A DNA stretch of 64,000 nucleotides from Haemophilus_D parainfluenzae_AD (GTDB lineage: Bacteria; Pseudomonadota; Gammaproteobacteria; Enterobacterales; Pasteurellaceae), in the NCBI RefSeq assembly GCF_001679325.1, contig NZ_LZMX01000001.1. The stretch is one strand, 5' to 3'. The notes under the pieces were generated by a model. The model ran no database searches. It was not told the origin of the DNA and saw only the letters and a program-made list of their open reading frames with translations. The translations under genes and the position numbers were made by a program. Positions 9,027 through 18,600 of the stretch are shown here, one piece after another; the first letter of the stretch is position 1; every line of letters begins with the position of its first letter.

Positions 9027-10130
9027 TTACGCTATCCGCTTATAGAGTCCATTCTCATTGACGATTAAGTCTTGTAACTCTAAATCTAATAACTGTACTA
9101 AAAGCAAATCCACCGGCAAATTCAATGCAACCAATAAATCATCAAGACTTATCGGTGTATAACTGATATGTTGATAAAGTTCAGGATGACTCGGCTCCAC
9201 CGTAAGTATTTTGGCAGTAAGTGGTTGATTGATTGGCGTATGTAATGGCGGATGAAAAGCAACGCTGTGATTGAGGCTATCTAAAATATCTTTAACATTT
9301 TCCACCAACATCGCCCCTTGCTTAATCAGTTTATGGCAGCCTTGACTGTATTCACTTTGAATATTCCCCGGCAACGCAAAAATGTCGCGGTTTTGTTCTA
9401 AGGCATAGCGTGCTGTAATGAGTGAACCGCTTTTCTCTGTGGCTTCAATCACTAACGTTCCTAATGAAAGCCCGCTGATAATGCGATTACGACGAGGAAA
9501 ATTTTCAGCAATCGGCGCTTGCGTAGGGATAAATTCAGAAACTAATGCCCCGTTATTTTCGATAATTTGCTCGGCTAATCGACGATGTTTAGCGGGGTAA
9601 ATGTGATCTAATCCGCTGCCCAATACGGCAATGGTCTGCCCTTGAATATCCACCACCGCCTGATGGCTAAATCCATCAATACCTAAAGCCAACCCACTCG
9701 TCACCGTCAATCCTGCGAGAGAAAGCTCTGTCGCAAAATATTTTGCCCAATATTCCCCATAAGCCGAACAATAACGGCTCCCAACCATGGCAATTTGCTG
9801 GGCTGAAAGTGCAGTCAGATTGCCTTTCACAAATAATAAGGGTGGAAAACCACTAATTTGTTTGAGTAAAAAAGGATACTCATCTAAAAAACAGTGGATT
9901 AAATGATGACCTTCTTTTTCAGCCCAGTTCAAAGCGGGCTCAATAAATTTCATTTCCGGCTGAAACCAACGACGAATCTGCAACGCATCCCAGCCCATTT
10001 GTTGAAATGCCACTTCATCATAATTTAACAAGTCTTCTATATTCACATGGGCCAAAATTTGTTGAATCCGCACACTGCCCAATTTGGGCACTTGAGCTAA
10101 TCGCAACAAAATCGACGTAAAATCGCTCAT
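9027..10130 (-). CDS. dprA: DNA-processing protein DprA (natural transformation)
   Basis: 367 aa. DprA binds incoming single-stranded DNA and loads RecA during transformation. I chose the ATG at 10128-10130 because a strong AAAGGAGAG ribosome-binding site precedes it and the protein then starts MSDFTSILLRLAQVPKLGS, a family-typical helical start. The longer open frame to 10256 crosses the promoter region. The Rossmann-like core is clear: VGSRYCSAYGEYWAK, TSGLALGIDGFSHQA, TIAVLGSGLDHIYPAKHR, GALVSEF and NFPRRNRIISGLS. The C-terminal ~60 residues form a winged-helix-like tail. A perfect CRP-S type site lies upstream. Confidence 0.95.
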   Translation of the reverse strand: MSDFTSILLRLAQVPKLGSVRIQQILAHVNIEDLLNYDEVAFQQMGWDALQIRRWFQPEMKFIEPALNWAEKEGHHLIHCFLDEYPFLLKQISGFPPLLFVKGNLTALSAQQIAMVGSRYCSAYGEYWAKYFATELSLAGLTVTSGLALGIDGFSHQAVVDIQGQTIAVLGSGLDHIYPAKHRRLAEQIIENNGALVSEFIPTQAPIAENFPRRNRIISGLSLGTLVIEATEKSGSLITARYALEQNRDIFALPGNIQSEYSQGCHKLIKQGAMLVENVKDILDSLNHSVAFHPPLHTPINQPLTAKILTVEPSHPELYQHISYTPISLDDLLVALNLPVDLLLVQLLDLELQDLIVNENGLYKRIA

Positions 10131-10198
10131 AATTCTCTCCTTTAAAAAGAAAATTATGGCGAGATTTGTCACAAAAAATGAAAAGTTTGTCTTAATTC

Positions 10199-10214
10199 TG
10201 CGATTCAGATCGCA
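10199..10214 (-). promoter_or_regulatory. CRP-S (Sxy-dependent) competence site upstream of dprA
   Basis: TGCGA-TTCAGA-TCGCA is a perfect 5-bp palindrome with 6-bp spacer. The C at position 2 of each half-core (TGCGA rather than TGTGA) marks the Sxy-dependent CRP-S class described for Haemophilus competence genes. It lies about 70 bp from the dprA ATG and about 60 bp upstream of the start expected from a CATAAT -10-like element (10153-10158, minus strand). Confidence 0.8.
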
Positions 10215-10394
10215 AAAAGAGAAAAATTTTAGAAAAAATCGGCATACCAGAAACAAGGAATAAAACAGGACAAAAACAGCTTCTTAAAAGCTATTTTTAG
10301 AGATTAATTCTGAACAATGATTTATATTTAGAGAAATACACTTTTAAGGTTATGTAGAGATATTCATTTTAGATATAAATCACTGATAAATGAT

Positions 10395-10422
10395 TTGACA
10401 GCAACATTTTTATCCGTAATAT
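10395..10422 (+). promoter_or_regulatory. leu operon promoter
   Basis: TTGACA (10395-10400), a 16-bp spacer, then TAATAT (10417-10422) form a near-consensus sigma-70 promoter about 40 bp before the leader peptide. Transcription would start near 10429. Confidence 0.75.
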
Positions 10423-10462
10423 GGTCAGCGTTTTACAGAATTTTTTACAGGATTATCTTTTT

Positions 10463-10522
10463 ATGTACCAAGCTGTTTCTTTATCTCTCAACCTCCTGCT
10501 CTCACATTCTTTGTGCGGCTAA
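10463..10522 (+). CDS. leuL: leu operon leader peptide
   Basis: A 19-residue peptide, MYQAVSLSLNLLLSHSLCG, follows a strong promoter and precedes a rho-independent terminator upstream of leuA. Six of 19 codons are leucine (TTA, CTC, CTC, CTG, CTC, TTG), including three consecutive. This arrangement is the classical signature of translation-coupled attenuation: leucyl-tRNA shortage stalls the ribosome and prevents the terminator from forming. An AGGA stretch lies about 11 nt before the ATG. Confidence 0.85.
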   Translation: MYQAVSLSLNLLLSHSLCG

Positions 10523-10563
10523 GTTGTGGATAAAAAACACCTTTATGTAAAAAATCTATTATC

Positions 10564-10597
10564 AACCCGCACTTTTAAGATTGCGGGTTTTTTCGTT
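10564..10597 (+). terminator. leu operon attenuator
   Basis: AACCCGCA (10564-10571) pairs with TGCGGGTT (10582-10589), followed by TTTTT. It is placed about 40 nt after the leader-peptide stop and about 60 nt before leuA. An intervening competing helix is expected but was not worked out in detail. Confidence 0.8.
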
Positions 10598-10651
10598 TTA
10601 AAATCACGGTAAAAATGACCGCACTTTGAGTGATAAAAGAAGGAAAACATT

Positions 10652-12199
10652 ATGACAGATCGCGTTATTATTTTTGATACCACCTTGCGTGATGGCGAAC
10701 AAGCGTTAAAAGCAAGCTTAACCGTTAAAGAGAAATTACAGATTGCTTTAGCACTTGAACGTCTCGGCGTGGATGTGATGGAAGTCGGTTTCCCGGTTTC
10801 TTCTCAAGGTGATTTTGAATCTGTTCAAACCATTGCACGCCATATCAAAAATAGTCGTGTTGCGGCACTTTCCCGTGCAGTAATTAAAGATATTGATGCT
10901 GCAGCTGAAGCCTTAAAAGTGGCAGAAGCGTTTCGTATCCATACATTTATTGCAGTTTCAGCATTACACGTTGAAGCCAAATTAAAACGTACCTTTGACG
11001 ATGTGGTTGAAATGGCGGTGGCAGCAGTAAAACATGCACGTAATTATACTGACGATGTAGAATTTTCTTGCGAAGATGCAGGCCGTACAGGTATCGACAA
11101 TATTTGTCGTATTGTTGAAGCGGCAATTAATGCAGGTGCAACAACTGTAAATATTCCTGACACTGTTGGTTTCTGCTTACCTAATCAATTCGGTAATATT
11201 ATTGCTGAAGTACGTAACCGCGTGCCAAATATCGACAAGGCAGTGATTTCCGTACATTGCCATAATGACTTAGGTATGGCAACGGCTAACTCCTTAACCG
11301 CTGTACAAAATGGTGCACGTCAAATTGAATGTACTATCAACGGCATTGGTGAACGCGCAGGCAATACCTCTCTTGAAGAAGTGGTGATGGCAATGAAAGT
11401 TCGTCAAGAATTTATGGGCGTGGATACACGTATCAACACACAAGAAATTCATCGTGTCAGCCAAATGGTGAGCCAACTTTGTAATATGCCAATCCAACCG
11501 AATAAAGCGATTGTAGGTTCAAATGCTTTCGCACATTCATCCGGTATTCACCAAGATGGTATGTTAAAAAACCAAAATACCTACGAAATCATGTCACCAG
11601 AAACTATCGGCTTGAAGAAAGAGAAATTGAACTTAACCGCACGTTCTGGTCGCGCAGCAGTAAAAGGCCATATGGCAGATATGGGCTACACCGAACAAGA
11701 TTACGATTTAGACAAATTGTATGAAGCCTTCTTAAAATTAGCAGACAAAAAAGGCCAAGTGTTCGATTATGACTTAGAAGCTTTAGCCTTTATCGATATG
11801 CAACAAGGTGATGAAGATCGTTTAGTGTTAGATAAACTTTCTGCTCACTCTACTAAAGAATATCCAGCGACTGCGTTTGTTCAAGTGGAATTAGATGGCA
11901 AAAAATTAAGTACTTCTTCTATCGGTGGTAATGGTCCGGTTGATGCAGTTTACAATGCGATCTTGAATTTAACTGGCTTAGATATCAAAATGTCGCACTA
12001 CAACTTAACTGCAAAAGGCGAAGGTGCTGAAGCCTTAGGTCAAGTGGATATCGTGGTTGAACACGAAGGTCGTAAATTCCACGGTGTTGGTTTAGCGACA
12101 GACATCGTTGAATCTTCTGCTCTTGCTTTAGTTCATGCAATTAATGCGATTTATCGTGCACATAAAGTCGCCGATATTAAAAGCCACAAACATCATTAA
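10652..12199 (+). CDS. leuA: 2-isopropylmalate synthase
   Basis: 515 aa. It condenses acetyl-CoA with 2-oxoisovalerate, the first step of leucine synthesis, and is normally inhibited by leucine. The catalytic TIM-barrel domain starts with IFDTTLRDGEQ and carries VHCHNDLGMATANSL (metal-binding His residues) and GIGERAGNTSLEEVVMA. The C-terminal allosteric LeuA dimer domain covers about residues 390-500 (TSSIGGNGPVDAVYNAI). Full length compared with E. coli (523 aa). First gene of leuABCD behind the attenuator. A GAAGGA ribosome-binding site precedes the ATG. Confidence 0.97.
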   Translation: MTDRVIIFDTTLRDGEQALKASLTVKEKLQIALALERLGVDVMEVGFPVSSQGDFESVQTIARHIKNSRVAALSRAVIKDIDAAAEALKVAEAFRIHTFIAVSALHVEAKLKRTFDDVVEMAVAAVKHARNYTDDVEFSCEDAGRTGIDNICRIVEAAINAGATTVNIPDTVGFCLPNQFGNIIAEVRNRVPNIDKAVISVHCHNDLGMATANSLTAVQNGARQIECTINGIGERAGNTSLEEVVMAMKVRQEFMGVDTRINTQEIHRVSQMVSQLCNMPIQPNKAIVGSNAFAHSSGIHQDGMLKNQNTYEIMSPETIGLKKEKLNLTARSGRAAVKGHMADMGYTEQDYDLDKLYEAFLKLADKKGQVFDYDLEALAFIDMQQGDEDRLVLDKLSAHSTKEYPATAFVQVELDGKKLSTSSIGGNGPVDAVYNAILNLTGLDIKMSHYNLTAKGEGAEALGQVDIVVEHEGRKFHGVGLATDIVESSALALVHAINAIYRAHKVADIKSHKHH

Positions 12200-12208
12200 T
12201 CTATCTAA

Positions 12209-12232
12209 TCTCCCCTTTACTTAAAGGGGAGA
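12209..12232 (+). repeat. Perfect hairpin between leuA and leuB
   Basis: TCTCCCCTTT (12209-12218) and AAAGGGGAGA (12223-12232) form a 10-bp stem with a 4-nt loop and no following T-tract. It is not a standard terminator. The sequence resembles the hairpins at 49090-49243, so it may be a repeat half or an RNA-stability element within the operon. Confidence 0.6.
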
Positions 12233-12284
12233 AAATGTGAAAAAATTAACCGCACTTTGGTGTGACTGAAATAGGAAAAACAAT

Positions 12285-13361
12285 ATGCAATCATACAACA
12301 TCGCTGTTCTACCGGGAGACGGTATTGGTCCAGAAGTGATGGCTGAAGCCATTAAAGTATTAAACAAAGTCCAAGAAAAATTCGGTTTCAAACTTAACTT
12401 TAACGAGTTTTATGTGGGTGGTGCCGCAATTGATCATTGTGGTTGCCCATTACCGGCAGAAACCTTAAAAGGTTGCGATGAGGCTGATGCGATTTTGTTT
12501 GGCTCTGTAGGTGGCCCAAAATGGACAAATTTACCACCGGATCAACAACCAGAACGCGGTGCATTATTACCATTGCGTAAACATTTCAAATTATTCTGCA
12601 ATCTCCGTCCTGCTACCCTTTATAAAGGACTCGAAAAATTCTGTCCATTACGTGCAGATATTGCGGCGAAAGGGTTTGATATGGTGGTTGTGCGTGAATT
12701 AACAGGCGGGATTTATTTCGGTCAGCCTAAAGGTCGTGAAGGCGAAGGTGCACAAACTAAAGCATTCGATACGGAAGTTTATTACAAATATGAAATCGAA
12801 CGCATTGCGCGTGCGGCTTTTGATGCGGCAATGAAACGTCGTAAACACGTGACTTCTGTGGATAAAGCCAACGTACTACAAGCATCAATCTTATGGCGTG
12901 AAACTGTGACAGAAGTGGCGAAAGACTACCCTGAAGTCACCTTAGATCACATTTATATCGACAACGCGACCATGCAATTAATCAAAGCGCCTGAGTCTTT
13001 CGATGTGCTTCTCTGCTCTAACATTTTTGGTGATATTATTTCTGATGAAGCGGCGATGATCACAGGGTCTATGGGGATGTTACCATCTGCTAGCTTAAAC
13101 GAAGAAGGTTTTGGTTTATATGAACCGGCTGGCGGTTCTGCACCGGATATCGCTGGCAAAGGCATTGCCAACCCAATCGCACAAATTCTTTCTGCGGCAA
13201 TGATGTTGCGTTATAGCTTCAACTTAAATGATGCGGCTGATGCGATTGAAAATGCCGTACAAAAAGTCTTAGCAAATGGTCACCGTACGGGTGATTTAGC
13301 CGATGATTCCACCCCTGTTTCAACTGCGGAAATGGGTACATTAATCGCTAACGCAATCTAA
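12285..13361 (+). CDS. leuB: 3-isopropylmalate dehydrogenase
   Basis: 358 aa. NAD-dependent oxidative decarboxylation of 3-isopropylmalate in leucine synthesis. The isocitrate/isopropylmalate dehydrogenase fold is clear: AVLPGDGIGPEVM at the start, VRELTGGIYFGQPKGR (substrate-binding segment), DKANVLQASILWRETV, IYIDNATMQLI and SNIFGDIISDEAAMITGSMGM (Mg and NAD binding), and EPAGGSAPDIAGKGIANPIAQI. The length matches the family. It lies 85 bp downstream of leuA beyond a hairpin and upstream of leuC. Confidence 0.97.
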   Translation: MQSYNIAVLPGDGIGPEVMAEAIKVLNKVQEKFGFKLNFNEFYVGGAAIDHCGCPLPAETLKGCDEADAILFGSVGGPKWTNLPPDQQPERGALLPLRKHFKLFCNLRPATLYKGLEKFCPLRADIAAKGFDMVVVRELTGGIYFGQPKGREGEGAQTKAFDTEVYYKYEIERIARAAFDAAMKRRKHVTSVDKANVLQASILWRETVTEVAKDYPEVTLDHIYIDNATMQLIKAPESFDVLLCSNIFGDIISDEAAMITGSMGMLPSASLNEEGFGLYEPAGGSAPDIAGKGIANPIAQILSAAMMLRYSFNLNDAADAIENAVQKVLANGHRTGDLADDSTPVSTAEMGTLIANAI

Positions 13362-13373
13362 TAAAAAACAATT

Positions 13374-13413
13374 AAAGTGCGGTTCAAAAATACTCCGAAA
13401 TTTGACCGCACTT
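13374..13413 (+). repeat. Inverted uptake-signal pair between leuB and leuC
   Basis: AAAGTGCGGT (from about 13374) and ACCGCACTT (ending about 13413) flank a 21-nt spacer in the leuB-leuC gap. The resulting stem is a weak intra-operon hairpin without a T run, so it need not stop transcription. Confidence 0.6.
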
Positions 13414-13439
13414 ACTACTCTAACGAATTGAGAAAAATT

Positions 13440-14849
13440 ATGGCAAAAACTCTTTACGAAAAATTATTCGATGCCCATGTGGTATACGAAGCTGAAGGCG
13501 AAACGCCGATTTTGTATATTAACCGTCATTTAATCCATGAAGTGACCAGCCCACAAGCCTTTGATGGTTTACGTGTGGCAGGCCGCCAAGTACGTCAAGT
13601 AAGTAAAACTTTCGGTACAATGGATCACAGTATTTCTACCCAAGTACGTGATGTGAACAAACTTGAAGGCCAAGCGAAAATTCAAGTATTGGAGCTCGCA
13701 AAAAACACAAAAGCGACCGGTATTCAATTGTTCGATATGACCACAAAAGAACAAGGCATCGTGCATGTGATGGGACCTGAACAAGGTTTAACCTTACCAG
13801 GCATGACTATCGTGTGTGGTGACTCTCATACTGCCACCCACGGTGCATTCGGAGCCTTAGCATTTGGTATCGGTACATCCGAAGTCGAACACGTATTAGC
13901 CACCCAAACCTTAAAACAAGCTCGTGCGAAAAATATGAAAATTGAAGTGCGTGGCAAAGTGGCGCCAGGCATTACCGCAAAAGACATTATTCTTGCCATT
14001 ATCGGTAAAACTACCATGGCAGGCGGTACAGGCCATGTGGTGGAATTCTGTGGTGAAGCTATTCGTGACCTTTCTATGGAAGGCCGTATGACTGTATGTA
14101 ATATGGCGATTGAAATGGGCGCGAAAGCTGGCTTAATCGCACCAGATGAAACGACTTTCGAATACTTAAAAGGTCGTCCACATGCACCAAAAGGTAAAGA
14201 TTGGGATGATGCCGTTGCTTATTGGAAAACCTTAAAATCCGATGATGATGCGAAATTTGACACGGTCATCACATTAGAAGCCAAAGATATTGCGCCACAG
14301 GTAACTTGGGGAACAAATCCAGGCCAAGTAATCGGTATCGATCAGCCAGTGCCAAATCCAGCAGAAATGATAGATCCCGTCACTCGTGCTTCAGCAGAAA
14401 AAGCGTTGAATTATATTGGCTTAGAAGCTAACGCTGATTTAAAAGAAATCCCTGTGGATCAAGTGTTTATCGGATCTTGTACTAATGCACGTATCGAAGA
14501 TTTACGCGCCGCTGCGGCGGTGATGAAAGGCCGTAAAAAAGCCGATAACGTAAAACGGATTTTAGTGGTGCCGGGTTCCGGTTTAGTCAAAGAACAAGCG
14601 GAAAAAGAAGGCTTGGATAAAATCTTTATCGAAGCGGGTGCTGAATGGCGTAACCCAGGCTGCTCAATGTGTTTAGGGATGAACGATGACCGTTTAGGTG
14701 AATGGGAACGTTGTGCTTCTACTTCGAACCGTAACTTTGAAGGTCGCCAAGGCCGTAATGGTCGCACTCACTTAGTTAGCCCTGCGATGGCCGCAGCAGC
14801 GGGAATGTTCGGTAAATTCGTTGATATTCGTGACGTCACATTAAACTAA
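13440..14849 (+). CDS. leuC: 3-isopropylmalate dehydratase large subunit
   Basis: 469 aa from the ATG at 13440. The open frame extends upstream, but that part runs through the uptake-signal pair and is not protein-like. With LeuD it isomerises 2- to 3-isopropylmalate. It is an aconitase-family 4Fe-4S enzyme. The cluster cysteines are in GSCTNARIEDL and in NPGCSMCLGMN (C-x2-C). Other aconitase blocks are VCGDSHTATHGAFGALAFGIGTSEVEHVLATQ and NRNFEGRQG. The length equals that of typical LeuC. leuD follows after 10 bp. Confidence 0.96.
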   Translation: MAKTLYEKLFDAHVVYEAEGETPILYINRHLIHEVTSPQAFDGLRVAGRQVRQVSKTFGTMDHSISTQVRDVNKLEGQAKIQVLELAKNTKATGIQLFDMTTKEQGIVHVMGPEQGLTLPGMTIVCGDSHTATHGAFGALAFGIGTSEVEHVLATQTLKQARAKNMKIEVRGKVAPGITAKDIILAIIGKTTMAGGTGHVVEFCGEAIRDLSMEGRMTVCNMAIEMGAKAGLIAPDETTFEYLKGRPHAPKGKDWDDAVAYWKTLKSDDDAKFDTVITLEAKDIAPQVTWGTNPGQVIGIDQPVPNPAEMIDPVTRASAEKALNYIGLEANADLKEIPVDQVFIGSCTNARIEDLRAAAAVMKGRKKADNVKRILVVPGSGLVKEQAEKEGLDKIFIEAGAEWRNPGCSMCLGMNDDRLGEWERCASTSNRNFEGRQGRNGRTHLVSPAMAAAAGMFGKFVDIRDVTLN

Positions 14850-14859
14850 GGAGCAGAAA

Positions 14860-15462
14860 ATGGCAGGATTTAAACAACTTTCAGGCTTAGTAGTGCCATT
14901 GGATGCGGCAAACGTGGACACGGATGCAATTATTCCAAAACAATTTTTACAAGCGATTACACGCGTAGGTTTCGGCAAACACTTATTCCACGAATGGCGT
15001 TATTTGGATGTAGAAGGCACCAAGCCAAATCCAGATTTCGTATTGAATTATCCACAATATCAAGGCGCGACCATTTTATTAGCACGTAAAAACCTTGGCT
15101 GTGGTTCGTCTCGTGAACATGCGCCTTGGGCATTAGCCGATTACGGTTTCAAAGTGATGATCGCACCAAGTTTCGCGGATATTTTCTATAACAACAGCTT
15201 GAACAATCACATGTTACCGATTCGTTTAAGCGAAGAGGAAGTGGAAGAAATCTTCCAATGGGTGTGGGCGAACGAAGGTAAACAAATCCATGTGGATTTG
15301 GAAGCGATGACCGTCACCGTAGGTGACAAAGTCTATCACTTTGAACTGGATGAATTCCGCCGTCATTGTTTATTAAACGGCTTGGATAACATCGGTTTGA
15401 CGTTACAACATGAAGATGCCATCAGTGAATACGAAAAAAATATTCCGGCATTTTTACGTTAA
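14860..15462 (+). CDS. leuD: 3-isopropylmalate dehydratase small subunit
   Basis: 200 aa. Swivelling-domain partner of LeuC, completing the dehydratase. The motif CGSSREHAPWALADYGF is the substrate-binding loop of aconitase small domains, and VDTDAIIPKQFLQ is the usual start of this domain. A strong AAGGAG ribosome-binding site overlaps the leuC stop region (AAACTAAGGAGCAG), indicating coupled translation. Last gene of the leu operon, followed by a terminator. Confidence 0.96.
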   Translation: MAGFKQLSGLVVPLDAANVDTDAIIPKQFLQAITRVGFGKHLFHEWRYLDVEGTKPNPDFVLNYPQYQGATILLARKNLGCGSSREHAPWALADYGFKVMIAPSFADIFYNNSLNNHMLPIRLSEEEVEEIFQWVWANEGKQIHVDLEAMTVTVGDKVYHFELDEFRRHCLLNGLDNIGLTLQHEDAISEYEKNIPAFLR

Positions 15463-15502
15463 TCTGTTTTTTTACTCGGACAGCAAATATTGCTAACCAT
15501 TC

Positions 15503-15531
15503 GGCGGACAATTTGTCCGCCTTTCTTTTTG
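15503..15531 (+). terminator. leu operon terminator
   Basis: GGCGGACA (15503-15510) and TGTCCGCC (15514-15521) form a GC-rich stem with a 3-nt loop, followed by TTTCTTTTT. It lies 40 bp after leuD. Confidence 0.85.
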
Positions 15532-15571
15532 AAAACATTCCATTTTTTTACCGCACTTTCTCCCCTTTTAT

Positions 15572-15600
15572 TTGACAGTATCCATGCTTATCCCTATTAT
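15572..15600 (+). promoter_or_regulatory. metH promoter
   Basis: TTGACA (15572-15577), a 17-bp spacer and TATTAT (15595-15600) form a near-consensus sigma-70 promoter. It lies about 38 bp before the metH ATG, leaving too little leader for a cobalamin or SAM riboswitch. Confidence 0.75.
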
Positions 15601-15637
15601 TCCGAGCAATATTGATTGATTTTAAAAAGAGCTGTCT

Positions 15638-18600
15638 ATGTCACATAATCAAACCGAATTACTGAAAAAATCCCTCGCTGAACGCATCCTTATTTTAGAT
15701 GGTGCAATGGGGACGATGATCCAAAAATACAAACTCACCGAGGCTGATTTTAGAGGCGAGCGTTTTAAAGAAAGTGCGGTTGATTTACGTGGCAATAATG
15801 ACTTGCTCACCTTAACCCAACCGCTGTTAATTTCTGCGATTCATGAGAAATATTTACAAGCAGGTGCTGATATTATTGAAACCAATACTTTCAGTTCTAC
15901 CACCATCGCGCAAGCGGATTATGATTTACAGTCTATTGCCTACGAACTGAATTTTGCGGGGGCAAAACTAGCCCGTTTAGCTGCAGACAAATACAGCACA
16001 CCAGAAAAACCTCGCTTTGTTGCGGGCGTGTTAGGGCCAACCAACCGTACAGCCTCTATTTCTCCTGATGTAAACGATCCAGGTTTCCGTAACATTACCT
16101 TTATGGAACTGGTCGATGCCTATGCTGAGGCAATTAAAGGCTTAATTGAAGGTGGCGCAGATTTAATCATGATCGAAACCATCTTCGACACGCTAAATGC
16201 CAAAGCGGCAATTTTCGCCATCGAAACCGTGTTTGAAGAATTAGGTGTGGAATTGCCGATTATGATTTCCGGCACTATTACCGATGCTTCCGGCCGTACG
16301 CTTTCAGGGCAAACCACTGAAGCCTTCTATAACTCGCTTCGTCATGCTAAACCACTGACGTTCGGTTTGAACTGCGCTTTAGGTCCAAAAGAACTTCGCC
16401 AATATGTTGAACAACTGTCTAAAATCAGCGAAACCTATGTATCTGTTCACCCAAATGCAGGCTTGCCAAATGCCTTTGGTGGCTACGATTTAGGGGCGGA
16501 AGAAATGGCTGCACATCTTAAAGAATGGGCTGAAAGTGGCTTTGTGAATATTGTCGGGGGTTGTTGTGGTACGACGCCAGAACATATCAAAGCCTTTGCG
16601 GATGCTATGCAAGGTATTGCACCGCGTAAATTACCTGAAATTAAAACCGCGATGCGTTTATCAGGCTTAGAACCACTCAATATTGATGATGAAAGCCTAT
16701 TCGTGAACGTGGGCGAACGTAATAACGTGACTGGTTCGGCAAAATTCAAACGTTTAATTAAAGAAGACAAATTTGCCGAAGCCATTGAAATTGCCATCGA
16801 CCAAGTGGAAAATGGCGCGCAAGTGATCGACGTGAACATGGACGAAGCCTTACTCGACGGCAAAAAATGTATGACCCGTTTCCTCAACATTATGGCGACC
16901 GAACCCGATGCGGCAAAAGTGCCAGTGATGATCGACTCGTCCAAATGGGAAGTAATTGAGGCAGGTTTGCAGTCGGTGCAAGGTAAACCGATTGTGAACT
17001 CAATCTCATTGAAAGAAGGCGAAGAAATCTTTATCAAACACGCTAAACTGGTGCGTAAATATGGTGCAGCTGTGGTGGTGATGGCATTTGACGAAGTCGG
17101 ACAAGCAGACACCGAAGATCGCAAAGTCGAAATTTGTAGCCGTGCTTATGACATTTTGGTGAACCAAGTCGGCTTCCCGCCGGAAGACATCATTTTCGAC
17201 CCGAATATTTTTGCCATCGGCACCGGGATTGAAGAACACAACAACTACGGCGTAGATTTCATTAACGCCACGGGCCGCATTAAACGTAGCCTTCCGCACG
17301 CCAAAATTTCCGGCGGTGTGTCAAACGTGTCCTTCTCTTTCCGTGGTAACAACGTGATGCGTGAGGCTATCCACGCAGTCTTCCTCTATCACGCCATCAA
17401 ACAAGGTATGGATATGGGGATCGTGAATGCAGGACAGCTCGCGATTTATGACGATCTCGATCCTGAATTACGTGAAATCGTGGAAGATGCGGTACTAAAT
17501 CGTAACCCTGATGCCACCGAAAAACTGCTCGATATTGCAGAAAAATATCGTAATCAAGGCAACGATGAAAGTGCGGTCGATTCTGTGGCAGAATGGCGTA
17601 CATGGCCGGTGGAAGAACGCTTAAAACACGCTCTCGTAAAAGGTATTACTACGCACATCATCGAAGACACCGAAGAGGCACGTCAAAAATTGCCAACGCC
17701 GTTAGAGGTAATTGAAGGTCCTCTCATGGCAGGCATGGACGTAGTGGGCGATCTGTTCGGCGACGGTAAAATGTTCCTCCCGCAAGTGGTGAAATCCGCA
17801 CGCGTAATGAAGCAATCCGTGGCGTATTTAGAGCCGTTTATCAACGCCACCAAACAAAAAGGCTCCAGCAACGGAAAAGTGGTGATTGCAACCGTAAAGG
17901 GCGACGTGCACGATATTGGTAAAAACATCGTAAGCGTGGTGATGCAATGTAATAATTTTGAAGTGATTGACTTGGGCGTAATGGTGCCGGCGGACAAAAT
18001 CATTCAAACCGCGATTGATGAAAAAGCCGATATTATCGCGTTAAGTGGTTTGATTACCCCTTCTTTAGATGAGATGGAATATTTCTTGGGTGAAATGACT
18101 CGCTTGGGCCTAAATCTGCCTGTGATGATTGGCGGTGCGACCACATCTAAAGAACATACGGCGATTAAACTTTATCCAAAATATAAAGAACACGGTGTAT
18201 TTTATACCTCAAATGCATCCCGTGCGGTGACGGTGTGTGCGACATTGATGAATCCTGAAAGCCGTGCAGAATTATGGGAACAGTTTAAAAAGGATTATGA
18301 GAAAATTCAGCAATCTTTCTCTAACCGTAAACCACTGCGTAAACAGCTCAGCATCGAAGAAGCGCGCGCCAACTGTTTTGACGGCTTTAGTGGTGAATGG
18401 GCGGATTATGTGCCACCAACGCCAAAACAAACGGGCATTGTGGAATTTAAAAATGTGCCGATTGCCGAACTGCGCAAATTTATCGACTGGTCGCCGTTCT
18501 TCCGTGTATGGGGCTTAATGGGTGGCTATCCTGATGCCTTTGATCATCCGGAGAGTGGCGAAGAAGCCCGCCGCGTGTGGAATGATGCGCAAGCGATGTT

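Noticed and set aside
10131..10256. N-terminal extension of dprA
   Set aside because: It has no ribosome-binding site, crosses the CRP-S site and promoter, and does not look like a DprA N-terminus; the ATG at 10130 has a strong SD.
13377..13439. Upstream in-frame start of leuC
   Set aside because: It lies within an uptake-signal dyad and adds residues not seen in LeuC proteins.
15541..15637. Cobalamin or SAM riboswitch in front of metH
   Set aside because: The promoter leaves a leader of only about 30 nt, far too short for either riboswitch.
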